DNA of 64,000 bases from CADCTM01 sp049671305. GTDB taxonomy: Bacteria; Cyanobacteriota; Cyanobacteriia; Cyanobacteriales; Coleofasciculaceae. The position numbers and the translations under genes were made by a program. Below, in pieces: positions 43,242 through 51,536 of this stretch (its first letter is position 1; every line of letters starts with the position of its first letter). The notes below the pieces were generated by a model. That model made no database searches, was not told where the DNA came from, and was given only the letters and a program-made list of their open reading frames with translations. The stretch covers positions 50,271 through 114,270 of the forward strand of contig JBATUR010000044.1 in assembly GCA_049671305.1 (NCBI GenBank). The letters are read 5' to 3'.

Positions 43242-44123
43242 ATGAGTAATCAATTCAATAAAATTCAGGTTGCCACTTACGCAAATGTTAGTGAAAATGG
43301 CACCGTATGGAACATCAAAGCAGCCGCAATTGCCTTAGCATTCCTGACTATGCTACTTTCTGCTTGCACTACCAACAATACAGCAGATCCTACCGCCCAA
43401 ACTAACGTCAGCCCAACAGTAGGTGCTACCACTGCTCAAACTAACGTTTCCACCGAAGAAGTTGCTAATAAAACAAATGCACTTATTGGCAAAAGTGTAA
43501 CAGTAAGAAGCGAAGTTGATAAAAAAGTTGGTGCTAATTCCTTCACAATTGGTGATGACAAGCTTTTCGGTAGTGAAAAAATTCTAGTTATTAATGCTTC
43601 AGGAGCACCAACTGTCCTTCCTGATGATGTCAAACTTCAAGTAACAGGAAAAGTTGCCAAGCTTGTAGTTGCTGAATTTGAGAAAGAGTACAATTTAAAA
43701 TTGGAGCCAGTAATTGAAGCAGAATATAAAGATAGACCAGTAATCATTGCACAATCAATTGCTTTATCGCCCGAAGTTGGTGAAATCACCAAAAATCCCG
43801 CTGCTTTCTACGGCAAGACTATTGCAGTAAAAGGTGAAGTTGAAGATATAGTTAGTGCAACAGCATTCAGACTTGATGAAGATGGACTAGATGGAGTAAT
43901 TGATAACAAGGATTTGCTGATTTTGAATAAGAGTCCAAATCAAGCTGTCAAAAATAATGAGGTAGTTGTCGTAACAGGTGTACTTCGACCCTTTGTTGTC
44001 GCAGACATTGAGAGGGACTACGATTTAAAGTGGGATTTAACTGTGCAAAAAAAGCTAGAAGCCGAATACACGCAAAAGCCGGCACTCATTGCCAAACAGG
44101 TATTCCCATCAGCAAAAGAATAA
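43242..44123 (+). CDS. Lipoprotein with two homologous halves
   Basis: A 293-residue lipoprotein: LAFLTMLLSACTTN is a lipobox with Cys42, after an unusually long N-terminal part. The rest is an internal duplication. Half 1 (about 65-165): ALIGKSVTVRSEVDKKVGA, KILVINASG, KLVVAEFEKEYNLKLEPVI, AEYKDRPVIIAQSI. Half 2 (about 175-290): AAFYGKTIAVKGEVEDIVSA, DLLILNKS, FVVADIERDYDLKWDLTV, AEYTQKPALIAKQVF. Each half looks like a small OB-like beta barrel. The function is unknown. AAGGAGATTTTTCA precedes the ATG and a hairpin follows the stop. Confidence 0.8.
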   Translation: MSNQFNKIQVATYANVSENGTVWNIKAAAIALAFLTMLLSACTTNNTADPTAQTNVSPTVGATTAQTNVSTEEVANKTNALIGKSVTVRSEVDKKVGANSFTIGDDKLFGSEKILVINASGAPTVLPDDVKLQVTGKVAKLVVAEFEKEYNLKLEPVIEAEYKDRPVIIAQSIALSPEVGEITKNPAAFYGKTIAVKGEVEDIVSATAFRLDEDGLDGVIDNKDLLILNKSPNQAVKNNEVVVVTGVLRPFVVADIERDYDLKWDLTVQKKLEAEYTQKPALIAKQVFPSAKE

Positions 44124-44142
44124 ACGTTTAGACTCAAAAGTT

Positions 44143-44165
44143 GAGGGAAGCAAATCGCTTTCCTC
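44143..44165 (+). terminator. Hairpin terminator after the lipoprotein gene
   Basis: GAGGGAAGC pairs with GCTTTCCTC (eight of nine positions) over an AAATC loop, 20 nt after the stop, followed by TTCGTTTTTA. Confidence 0.6.
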
Positions 44166-44363
44166 TTCGTTTTTATGCCTATATAAAGTTATTTTAAAAT
44201 TTAGTTGTAATGCGCCTTCATTGACCCTTTTCTATTCTAGTTATTCGGTAGTTAAGGCAGTTTACACTCATTCGTTTAATATTCTTCCCTGTAAGTTTCA
44301 ATAACTGAAAAAACACAACTACAAAGTTGTCATTGTTAGCTATTTTTTAAGGAGGCTTTCATA

Positions 44364-45230
44364 ATGACTAAAGCAACTAAACCACTATCTAAGCGCATTG
44401 CCGTAGTATTCGACTTTGACGATACCCTCGTACCGGATACGGTTGATAATCTCCTCGAAAGCTGCGATATTGATTCCCAAAAATTTCGCTCCGAGCGAAT
44501 TCAGCCATTAATTGACAACGGTTGGGATGCCATTCCTGCTAGATTTTACAGCCTGATTCAGGAATCAAAAAGACGCGATCGCAAGCACAAAATTACCAAA
44601 GATTACCTTGCCAAATTTGGTCAGGAATTACCCCCTTTTGAAGGCGTACCAGAAATGTTTGAGCGGTTGCAGCAACGAGCTCATCAACTCAACCCAGAAG
44701 TCGAAGTTGAATTTTACCTAATTACCTGCGGCATGGTAGAAATCGCTCGTAATACCCGCATTGCTGACTATTTTAAATCGATGTGGGGGTGTGAATTCCA
44801 CTATACTTCTGAGGGCGAGATTGAGTTTTTGAAAAAGATTGTTACCCACACTGAGAAGACTCGCTATCTTTTCCAAATAGCCAAAGGAATTGACGCTCAA
44901 GACGAAGATGGTAAAACTTTTATCTACCGGGATCTGCCTCCAGAAGAACTACACGTTCCTCTGACACAAATCATTTACATTGGTGATGGAGCCTCGGATA
45001 TTCCCTGTTTTACGCTGCTTAATGAAAAGAAAGGCGTGGCAATTGGTGTCTATAAAAAAAGTACAGCTCAAGATTGGAATAGCGAAGTTCAACTGAGTAC
45101 CAGTCAGCGTGTTGCTAATTTGGCTGAGGCTGATTATCGGGCAGATTCTGAGTTAATGCGATCGCTCACTCTGGCTCTAGAGAGTATCTGCAAGCAAATT
45201 AGTCTAGCACAGCTAAGTGTTGATGAATAA
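44364..45230 (+). CDS. HAD family phosphatase
   Basis: A 288-residue haloacid-dehalogenase-type hydrolase. Motif I is IAVVFDFDDTLVPDTVDN (nucleophile Asp17, acid Asp19), motif II lies near FYLITCGMVEIAR, and motif III/IV is IIYIGDGASDIPCFTLL. The large cap between them (about 40-120; FRSERIQPLIDNGWDAIPAR) sits in the C1 position, as in phosphoserine-phosphatase-like enzymes. The substrate is unknown. AAGGAGGCTTTCATA ahead of the ATG is a strong ribosome site. It precedes the MscS gene by 158 nt in the same direction. Confidence 0.9.
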   Translation: MTKATKPLSKRIAVVFDFDDTLVPDTVDNLLESCDIDSQKFRSERIQPLIDNGWDAIPARFYSLIQESKRRDRKHKITKDYLAKFGQELPPFEGVPEMFERLQQRAHQLNPEVEVEFYLITCGMVEIARNTRIADYFKSMWGCEFHYTSEGEIEFLKKIVTHTEKTRYLFQIAKGIDAQDEDGKTFIYRDLPPEELHVPLTQIIYIGDGASDIPCFTLLNEKKGVAIGVYKKSTAQDWNSEVQLSTSQRVANLAEADYRADSELMRSLTLALESICKQISLAQLSVDE

Positions 45231-45388
45231 ATGACGATAAGCTGACCCAAAGCGACGATGCCACTTTACACTCGACTAAGCAAAGATTTGTATTTCTCAA
45301 AGAGTGCCTAACCAGTTGACTTTAGGCAGATGTGCAGTTTTTTACTTTTTATTAAGATAATCTGAGTTGACAAAAACTAGGAAGGCGT

Positions 45389-46384
45389 ATGAATTCTGAA
45401 TCAGTATCAATTGCTTGGGCAAAAATACAGGACATGACCAATAACTTGATTGCCCTACTGCCAAATTTGATACTTGCTGTAATCGTTTTTGCCCTTTTTT
45501 GGCTTGGGGCTAGAATCTTCAAGTCGTTTGTCAAGCGCCTTACCCGCAACTACCGACAGGCACGGAATTTGGGACTAGTACTGGGACGTTTGTCGCAAGG
45601 CATTGTTATTTTAATCGGTTTATTTGTTTCTTTATCTATTGTCATCCCTTCCTTCAAGGCAAGTGATTTAATTCAACTGTTGGGAATTAGTGGTGTTGCG
45701 ATTGGTTTTGCTTTTCGTGATATTCTGCAAAACTTCCTAGCAGGTATTTTAATTCTCTTAACTGAGCCGTTCGAGATTAATGACCAAATTGTTTTCAAAA
45801 ACTTTGAGGGAACAGTTGAAGAAATTCAAACTCGTGCTACAACAATTAGGACTTATGATGGTCGTCGCGTTGTGATCCCGAATTCCGAGTTATTTACCAA
45901 CTCAGTGACGGTGAACACGACTTGGGAAAACCGCCGAGTACAGTACGACATTGGTATCGGTTATGGAGATGACATTGAGCAGGCAAAGCAACTAATTAGG
46001 GAAGCGCTAGTCAATTTAGAGGAGGTTCTCCAAGATCCTGCCCCAGATGTATTAGTGATGGAGTTGGCTGGAAGTAGCGTAAACCTTCGGGTACGTTGGT
46101 GGATTAATCCGCCGCGACGTGCTGAAGCGCTTGATACAAGGGATAAAGTTCTGACTGCTATTAAGAATAAGCTAACTGCTAACGGTATTGATCTGCCCTT
46201 CCCAACGCAGCAAATTCTGTTCCACGATCAAACCGAGGAAACAGATGGCGATCGCTCACGTCAACGCGAAGGCTGGCCCTCTGGCAACAAAGATGTACCC
46301 AACTCACGCAGTATCAGCGGTTCCTTAAAAAAGCTAGTTGAAGCGCAGGGGCAAAGAGATGGAAACGGCAACGGTAACGGATGA
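45389..46384 (+). CDS. Small-conductance mechanosensitive channel (MscS family)
   Basis: A 331-residue channel. Three membrane helices: about 22-42 (LIALLPNLILAVIVFALFWL), 68-90 (SQGIVILIGLFVSLSIVI) and the pore helix (LLGISGVAIGFAFRDILQNF, about 99-118), followed by the beta domain PFEINDQIVFKNFEGTVEEI and RRVVIPNSELFTNSV. A cytoplasmic alpha/beta part (YGDDIEQAKQLIREAL) and a hydrophilic tail end in NGNGNG. It should open under membrane tension and release solutes in hypo-osmotic shock. It is 76 nt before the DUF389 gene. Confidence 0.93.
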   Translation: MNSESVSIAWAKIQDMTNNLIALLPNLILAVIVFALFWLGARIFKSFVKRLTRNYRQARNLGLVLGRLSQGIVILIGLFVSLSIVIPSFKASDLIQLLGISGVAIGFAFRDILQNFLAGILILLTEPFEINDQIVFKNFEGTVEEIQTRATTIRTYDGRRVVIPNSELFTNSVTVNTTWENRRVQYDIGIGYGDDIEQAKQLIREALVNLEEVLQDPAPDVLVMELAGSSVNLRVRWWINPPRRAEALDTRDKVLTAIKNKLTANGIDLPFPTQQILFHDQTEETDGDRSRQREGWPSGNKDVPNSRSISGSLKKLVEAQGQRDGNGNGNG

Positions 46385-46460
46385 TATCAGTCTCAGATTG
46401 ACATCACACAGCTTGTGGTGAGCTTGTCGAAGCCACTGACAATAATTCAAAGGAGAGGAT

Positions 46461-47744
46461 ATGCGTCAACTAATTGTCCAGGTTCCACGAGGTTGTGGGA
46501 AAGAAGTCCTTGACATTGCCAAAGCCTGTGACGGTGAAAATCTCGCCCAACTTGAAGCGACGGGAACTGAAAAACCACTAGATGTGGTCATCGTTCACAT
46601 TCCCAACCAGAAAGTTGAGGAATTTTTGGACAAGTTAGAAGCGCTTCCGGATCTCCACATTACCTTAAATCCCCGTGGAGTCATTGCTCTAGAGCCACCA
46701 GCAAACGAGGCACCCCAGCAGGTTACAAACGTGCAGCCTCGCAGCCCAATTGAAATATTTTTGGCTGGTTTGCAAAGTGTCGGCTCTTGGAAAGGCTTTC
46801 TCGGTTATGCCGTGGCTGGGGGTATTGTAGTTTGGATCGGCTTGTTTACCAATAGCAGCTATCTTTTGGTAGCGGCAATGCTGATTGCACCGTTTGCGGG
46901 TCCGGCTATGAATACAGCGATCGCCACAGCGCGGGGCGACGCACACTTGCTTCAACGCACTATTTTGCGATACTTTTCAGCTCTTGCTGTAACCATCTTT
47001 GTAGCGTGGGCACTTTCGCTGATCTTACAGCAGGATGTTGTCACTTCCTCAATGAGGTCAACTAGCAATGTGTCGGCTGTAGCATTGCTGCTTCCTCTAG
47101 TTGGTGGAGCAGCGGGCGCTCTAAACTTGGTGCAGTCAGAAAGGAGTAGCCTGGTGTCGGCTGCTGCCGTGGGAATGCTGGTTGCCGCTTCCTTGGCGCC
47201 CCCTGCTGGAGTAATTGGTATGGCGATCGCAATGGGTCGCTGGGACTTAGTTGGAAACGGCATCTTTGTGCTATTGCTGCAACTCGTGGGCATCAATTTA
47301 TCAGCTTCTATCATGTTTCGCATCTACGGTATGTCTTCCGGTGGAGCGCGTTATGATCGCGGTAAAAAGTCGGTTTTCCCCATCGCTCTTGGTGCTACGA
47401 TCTTGGCTCTTGTTGGCTTGCTAACTTGGCAGTTTTCAACCGCACCAGGGCTTCAGCGTACCAGCCTTTCGCAACGAGCTAACACTGAAATCCAAACTGT
47501 AGTCAAAAATAGTAATTTGGTACAACTGGTAGAGGCTGATGTGCGTTTTCCTAGTCCTGACATTGAAGGGCAGAATACGTTGCTTGGTACTGTTTACGTG
47601 CAGCGCAAAGCAGGTGTTAGCCAGTCAACGCCACAAATCCGCGATCGCTTAACGAAGGATATTCAAACTCGCTTACTTCAACAAGATTTTAACGTTACAC
47701 CGTTAATCAGTGTCAGTGTTCTTGAAGCACCAAAGAGTAAATAA
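46461..47744 (+). CDS. DUF389 family membrane protein
   Basis: A 427-residue protein. An N-terminal soluble domain (about 1-75: RQLIVQVPRGCGKEVLDIAK, VVIVHIPNQKVEEFLDKLE) is followed by six or so membrane helices in the DUF389 region (about 110-325): SYLLVAAMLIAPFAGPAMNT, AMLVAASLAPPAGVIGMAIA, GIFVLLLQLVGINLSASIMF. A C-terminal extracytoplasmic part (about 345-427) ends LISVSVLEAPKSK. DUF389 proteins are of unknown function. GGAGAGGATATG gives a close ribosome site. The adjacent MscS and metallophosphoesterase genes suggest a shared envelope or stress role. Confidence 0.88.
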   Translation: MRQLIVQVPRGCGKEVLDIAKACDGENLAQLEATGTEKPLDVVIVHIPNQKVEEFLDKLEALPDLHITLNPRGVIALEPPANEAPQQVTNVQPRSPIEIFLAGLQSVGSWKGFLGYAVAGGIVVWIGLFTNSSYLLVAAMLIAPFAGPAMNTAIATARGDAHLLQRTILRYFSALAVTIFVAWALSLILQQDVVTSSMRSTSNVSAVALLLPLVGGAAGALNLVQSERSSLVSAAAVGMLVAASLAPPAGVIGMAIAMGRWDLVGNGIFVLLLQLVGINLSASIMFRIYGMSSGGARYDRGKKSVFPIALGATILALVGLLTWQFSTAPGLQRTSLSQRANTEIQTVVKNSNLVQLVEADVRFPSPDIEGQNTLLGTVYVQRKAGVSQSTPQIRDRLTKDIQTRLLQQDFNVTPLISVSVLEAPKSK

Positions 47745-47797
47745 ATTTATCTCATGCTTCAGGAAATAAGTACTTTAATAAAAATCTAATTTTTCAG

Positions 47798-48697
47798 ATG
47801 AGAAACATTGCTCAAAAACTAAAATATACTGCTATGGGATTAGCAGGAGTAGTGACAGCACTAGTAGGTTGGAGCTTCATTGAACCACATACTTTTTATA
47901 CAGAAAACGAAACTGCCGTAATTCCCAATCTGCCGAAGTCTTGGCAGGGTAAGCGAATCGCTCAACTTTCAGATTTTCAGATAGGAATATGGGGTGATAA
48001 TTCTGACACTGCTCGTCGCACGGTTGAGGAATTAATAAAGACTAAACCTGCTGCCGTTTTAATCAGTGGCGACTTTATCTATCACGCTACCCCCAATCCT
48101 GAACCAAAAATTGAAAAAGCCGTCAATATAGTTCGTCCCCTCGTCGAAGCTGGGATTCCTACTTATGCCGTTTTGGGCAATCATGATTACGGTATGAGTG
48201 ACAAGAAGGCAAAACCCAACCTTGAGCTAGCAAATCGTTTAGCAACCGCCTTGGAGTCAGCAGGGATTACAGTATTAGATAATCAAGCAGTTCAAATGCA
48301 GCTACCAGGTAGTAACGAGCCTTTATACTTAGTCGGCGTAGATTCACTTTGGGCAAATCGAGATAACGTGCAGCAAGCTTTAAGTGATGTACCAGAAGGC
48401 AGCCCTAGAATTGCCATGATACACAATCCAGACTCATTTGAGAAGTTCCCTGCTAATACAGCACCACTGGCAGTAGCGGGACATACTCATGGGGGACAGG
48501 TGCGCCTACCCGCTTCACCCCAATGGTCGTGGTTAAGATTTTCTCAATCAGATAAAGTTTATGCTGATGGATGGGCAAGAGGTTACGGCAAACCTGGTAA
48601 TAACCTTTATGTGAATGTTGGCATTGGCATGAGTATTGCACCAGTACGTTTATTTTGTCCGCCAGAAATAACAATTTTTACTCTTAAACTAGGTTGA
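47798..48697 (+). CDS. Membrane-anchored metallophosphoesterase (YaeI-like)
   Basis: A 299-residue phosphoesterase with an N-terminal membrane helix (LKYTAMGLAGVVTALVGWSF). The metal motifs are in order: IAQLSDFQIG (D-x-H variant with Gln), VLISGDFIYH, AVLGNHDYGM, IAMIHNPDSF and VAGHTHGGQVRLP. This is the calcineurin-like fold, YaeI/YkuE subgroup; relatives act on lipid phosphates such as UDP-diacylglucosamine, but this one is untested. In motif I the usual His is Gln (SDFQIG), which may alter metal use. Probably cotranscribed with DUF389 (53-nt gap). Confidence 0.88.
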   Translation: MRNIAQKLKYTAMGLAGVVTALVGWSFIEPHTFYTENETAVIPNLPKSWQGKRIAQLSDFQIGIWGDNSDTARRTVEELIKTKPAAVLISGDFIYHATPNPEPKIEKAVNIVRPLVEAGIPTYAVLGNHDYGMSDKKAKPNLELANRLATALESAGITVLDNQAVQMQLPGSNEPLYLVGVDSLWANRDNVQQALSDVPEGSPRIAMIHNPDSFEKFPANTAPLAVAGHTHGGQVRLPASPQWSWLRFSQSDKVYADGWARGYGKPGNNLYVNVGIGMSIAPVRLFCPPEITIFTLKLG

Positions 48698-49003
48698 TGT
48701 GAGAAAGTAGGAAAAGAAGTAAGCCACTAGATGAACTAAAAGCTGGCATTTGGCTAGAAACTGGGGTTAATGCACCCGATTTTGTTTGCACAAGATAGTT
48801 ATTTGGGTAATCTTTTCTAGCTACGGGTTGAACCACTTTTAGGGTTAATAACTACATATTCTTCAAGCAAATAAACAATCGTCAAACTTAAGAAACTCGA
48901 TATCATAACTTCTGGTAGTAAGCAGTTGTTTATTAAGATTAGCTGCCAATTTAACTTGTAAATAATCTGTGTTGCTCAAATCATAACTCTACCCCCGGAA
49001 GGG

Positions 49004-49032
49004 TTGACAGTAGATGGTACTTAAATCATAAT
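49004..49032 (+). promoter_or_regulatory. Sigma-70-type promoter of the tetR unit
   Basis: TTGACA (49004-49009), a 17-nt spacer and CATAAT (49027-49032). The operator begins two bases later, covering the expected transcription start, so a bound repressor would block the promoter. Confidence 0.8.
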
Positions 49033-49033
49033 G

Positions 49034-49047
49034 TGACTAGCTAGTCA
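49034..49047 (+). promoter_or_regulatory. TetR-type operator, site 1 (tetR promoter)
   Basis: Perfect 14-bp palindrome TGACTAGCTAGTCA. Together with the -10 box, the block ATAATGTGACTA-N3-AGTCAT is the same as at the Coq4 promoter (60839-60859), which points to one regulator acting at both. Confidence 0.82.
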
Positions 49048-49075
49048 TGTATTTGATCAAATAAACCTACTTACC

Positions 49076-49789
49076 ATGCCTACTCAGACCTTTTTCAATC
49101 TACACGAAGACAAAAGACAAAACCTGATTGCCATTGCGATCGCAGAATTTGCCAGTCACGATTACGAAACCGCCTCAATTTCTAACATAGTCAAACAAGC
49201 AAAAATTGCTAAGGGCAGTCTATATCAATACTTTGCAGATAAAAAAGACCTTTATTTGTATCTGATTGAACTAGCAAATCAAGAGAAAATAGCCTTTTTG
49301 CAAAATGCTCATCCTCCTACACAGATGAGATTTTTTCCATACTTGCGTTGGCTATTTAGTATTAGCGCTCGTTTCGATTTAACTCATCCTGATCTTAGTC
49401 AGATTGTTAATCGTGCTGTTTATGGCGACGTACCATTTAGGGATGAAGTGTTGCAACGAACTAAAAAAAGTTCCGTGGAATATATTCAACAACTAGTTAG
49501 CCAAGGTATAGCTCAAGGAGATATTGAAAGTGATATAGACCCAGACTTAGCTACATTTATTATCCTAACTTTGGCTGAGGGCTTGAGAAACTTTATCCCC
49601 GAAAAAATTGGCATTGCTACTCAACAGTTGGCTCATGAAGTCCCAATTGACCTAGATATGCAAGCAGTTGAGCAAATTTTTGATGACTTGATTTTGGTTT
49701 TAGAACAAGGTTTAAGCAGTAAAAGTCCATCAAATGGCAAAGAAAAACAAAGAAGTCTAGAAAGTCATTTAATAAATATAAGAAAGTAA
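49076..49789 (+). CDS. TetR family transcription regulator
   Basis: A 237-residue repressor. The helix-turn-helix is at about 10-58 (LIAIAIAEFASHDYETASIS, NIVKQAKIAKGSLYQYF, ADKKDLYLYLIELAN). The ligand domain is all-helical (about 70-215), ends with a charged tail, and is typical of regulators of drug or lipid efflux. It begins at ATG 49076, 28 nt after a palindromic operator, and is followed at 109 nt by an RND adaptor and permease in the same direction. It is the only TetR gene in the window, so it is the natural candidate to bind the four TGACT-N4-AGTCA-type sites. Confidence 0.92.
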   Translation: MPTQTFFNLHEDKRQNLIAIAIAEFASHDYETASISNIVKQAKIAKGSLYQYFADKKDLYLYLIELANQEKIAFLQNAHPPTQMRFFPYLRWLFSISARFDLTHPDLSQIVNRAVYGDVPFRDEVLQRTKKSSVEYIQQLVSQGIAQGDIESDIDPDLATFIILTLAEGLRNFIPEKIGIATQQLAHEVPIDLDMQAVEQIFDDLILVLEQGLSSKSPSNGKEKQRSLESHLINIRK

Positions 49790-49821
49790 TTAAACTGAAG
49801 CTGTTTTTTATCAACAAAAAC

Positions 49822-49847
49822 ATGATTAAACTTTTAAGTCTAATCAT
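49822..49847 (+). promoter_or_regulatory. Inverted repeat before the RND adaptor gene, possible weak operator
   Basis: ATGATTAAACTT (49822-49833) faces AAGTCTAATCAT (49836-49847), 11 of 12 positions paired. Its core ACT-TTTA-AGT keeps the ACT-N4-AGT spacing of the TetR sites but lacks the outer TG/CA on both sides. It may be a degenerate operator or only an mRNA hairpin. Confidence 0.4.
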
Positions 49848-49898
49848 ATATAAAACATCAAGACAACCTCGCATCCAAGTACTTACAGGTATTCACAT

Positions 49899-51536
49899 AT
49901 GTCCTCTGAAGAAAACACATCCAGCTCATCTTATTTAGTAATTACAGGTATGGAAAAAGTAGCTGAACATGACACAGATGGGATTATTTCAACCGTAGTG
50001 CTACCCGAACCTCAACCAGAAAACTTCATTATTTCACCCGTAGTGTTACCCGAACCTCAACAAGAAAACCAAGAAGTTGAGGAATCTTCCAAACCGTCCC
50101 AGGGCAAGAAAAAAAAGCTCAAAAAAATCTGGTTAGCCCTACCACTACTAGGTGCAATTTTAGCGATCAGTGGTGTATTATTCATGCGCCAAGGAAATAA
50201 TGCAGAAAAAACACCTACCGCCGCCGTCGAGTATTCGCCACTGCCAGTACGAGTAACAACCGCCCAAAGCAAACCAATCAGCGCTTGGGTTTCGACAGAG
50301 GGAACAGTCCAAGCAAAACAGTTTAGGTATCTTGCCTTCGATGTAGCAGGAGATGTAACTTACATTGCCAAGCAAAATGGACGAGGACTGCGGGAAGGAG
50401 ATAAAGTAACAAAAGGCGAACTACTTGCCCAAATTGATGACCGAGAAGAACTTGCAAACGTCAGTAAGGCTGAAGCTGCGATCGCCGAAGCCCAAAAACG
50501 CAAAGCTGCCGCAGCAGCAGATGTAGCTTCCGCGCAGTCACAGGTAGCACAGGCACGCTCTCAGGTGCAACAGTTGCAGGCACAGGTGACAAAAGCCCAA
50601 TCTAAACGCAACCTAGAACAAACTCAGCTCCAACGCTACCAATTCCTATTTAAAGAAGGAGCAGTTGCAAGCAACGAGATTGACACTCGCACCAATGCGG
50701 TTCGGGATGCCGAGGCTGATATTCGCGCCGCTTCTGCTCAAGTTGCATCTGCCCAATCTCAAATTGCATCTGCCCAATCTCAGGTTATAGCCGCCCAGCA
50801 ACAACTTCAAGCCACGGAATCGAGTATTACAACAGCGAATGCCCAACTAACTCAAGCTAAAGTCGCTTTGGAAGGCACCAAACTTTATGCTCCTTTCACT
50901 GGTATTGTTGCTTATCTCAACATTAGAGAAGGTGAATATTACACTCCTCAATCTGTCTCTTCCCAAATCGGGGGCGATTTGCAAGGCATCAATGAAAGGA
51001 TACCGATTGTCGTCATCGATCCGACTCAGTTTGAAGTCGTTGTAGATTTGCCGGCTGAAAGTGGAGAGCGTGTGCAAAATGGTCAAACTGCGGTTGTGTC
51101 TTCATCAGATATCAATGCTAACAATAATCAAACGCTGATTGAAAGTGCCCGTGCCCGTGGTCAGGTAATTGCAGTTAACCCAGCCGTTAGTCCTGGAGGG
51201 CGGTCAATTCAAGCCACCATCCGCCTCAATTCCGGGACAGCAAAGCTACAACATGGCGAACGTGTAACGACTTGGGTTGCAGTGGATGAGAAGCAAAACG
51301 CCGTAGTTGCCCCGCTCAATGCCTTTGTTTTCCGCAACCAAAAGCCCTACGTTTTCGTGGTTAACCCAGAAAAAGGGGTTGTAGAACAGCGTCAAATTGA
51401 GCCGGGAATTGAAGGCATTACCCAACGAGAGATTCTTAAGGGTGTCTCAGCAGGAGAAAAGCTAGTAACCGAAGGACAAAATCGGCTCGTGGATCAAACA
51501 CCAGTTAAGGTAATTAATAACAAGGAGGTGAAATAA
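49899..51536 (+). CDS. RND efflux periplasmic adaptor (HlyD/AcrA type)
   Basis: A 545-residue membrane-fusion protein. The cytoplasmic N-terminus (about 75 residues) includes a twofold repeat of the motif VVLPEPQxEN; one membrane helix follows (IWLALPLLGAILAISGVLFM). Then come the lipoyl half (VSTEGTVQAKQFRYLAFDV), a long Ala/Gln-rich coiled coil (about 190-310, repeated QSQ-A-A motifs), the second lipoyl half (GTKLYAPFTGIVAYLNIREG) and the beta barrel. It links the inner-membrane pump to an outer-membrane channel. Its stop overlaps the permease ATG (TAATG), so the two are translated together. Confidence 0.93.
   Translation: MSSEENTSSSSYLVITGMEKVAEHDTDGIISTVVLPEPQPENFIISPVVLPEPQQENQEVEESSKPSQGKKKKLKKIWLALPLLGAILAISGVLFMRQGNNAEKTPTAAVEYSPLPVRVTTAQSKPISAWVSTEGTVQAKQFRYLAFDVAGDVTYIAKQNGRGLREGDKVTKGELLAQIDDREELANVSKAEAAIAEAQKRKAAAAADVASAQSQVAQARSQVQQLQAQVTKAQSKRNLEQTQLQRYQFLFKEGAVASNEIDTRTNAVRDAEADIRAASAQVASAQSQIASAQSQVIAAQQQLQATESSITTANAQLTQAKVALEGTKLYAPFTGIVAYLNIREGEYYTPQSVSSQIGGDLQGINERIPIVVIDPTQFEVVVDLPAESGERVQNGQTAVVSSSDINANNNQTLIESARARGQVIAVNPAVSPGGRSIQATIRLNSGTAKLQHGERVTTWVAVDEKQNAVVAPLNAFVFRNQKPYVFVVNPEKGVVEQRQIEPGIEGITQREILKGVSAGEKLVTEGQNRLVDQTPVKVINNKEVK

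Larger units (their letters stand above)
48698..49075. other. Regulatory gap upstream of tetR
   Basis: A 378-nt gap. The first 280 nt show nothing recognisable. The last 75 nt hold a promoter, the TGACT-N4-AGTCA operator and a second palindrome ATTTGATCAAAT (49051-49062). Confidence 0.5.
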
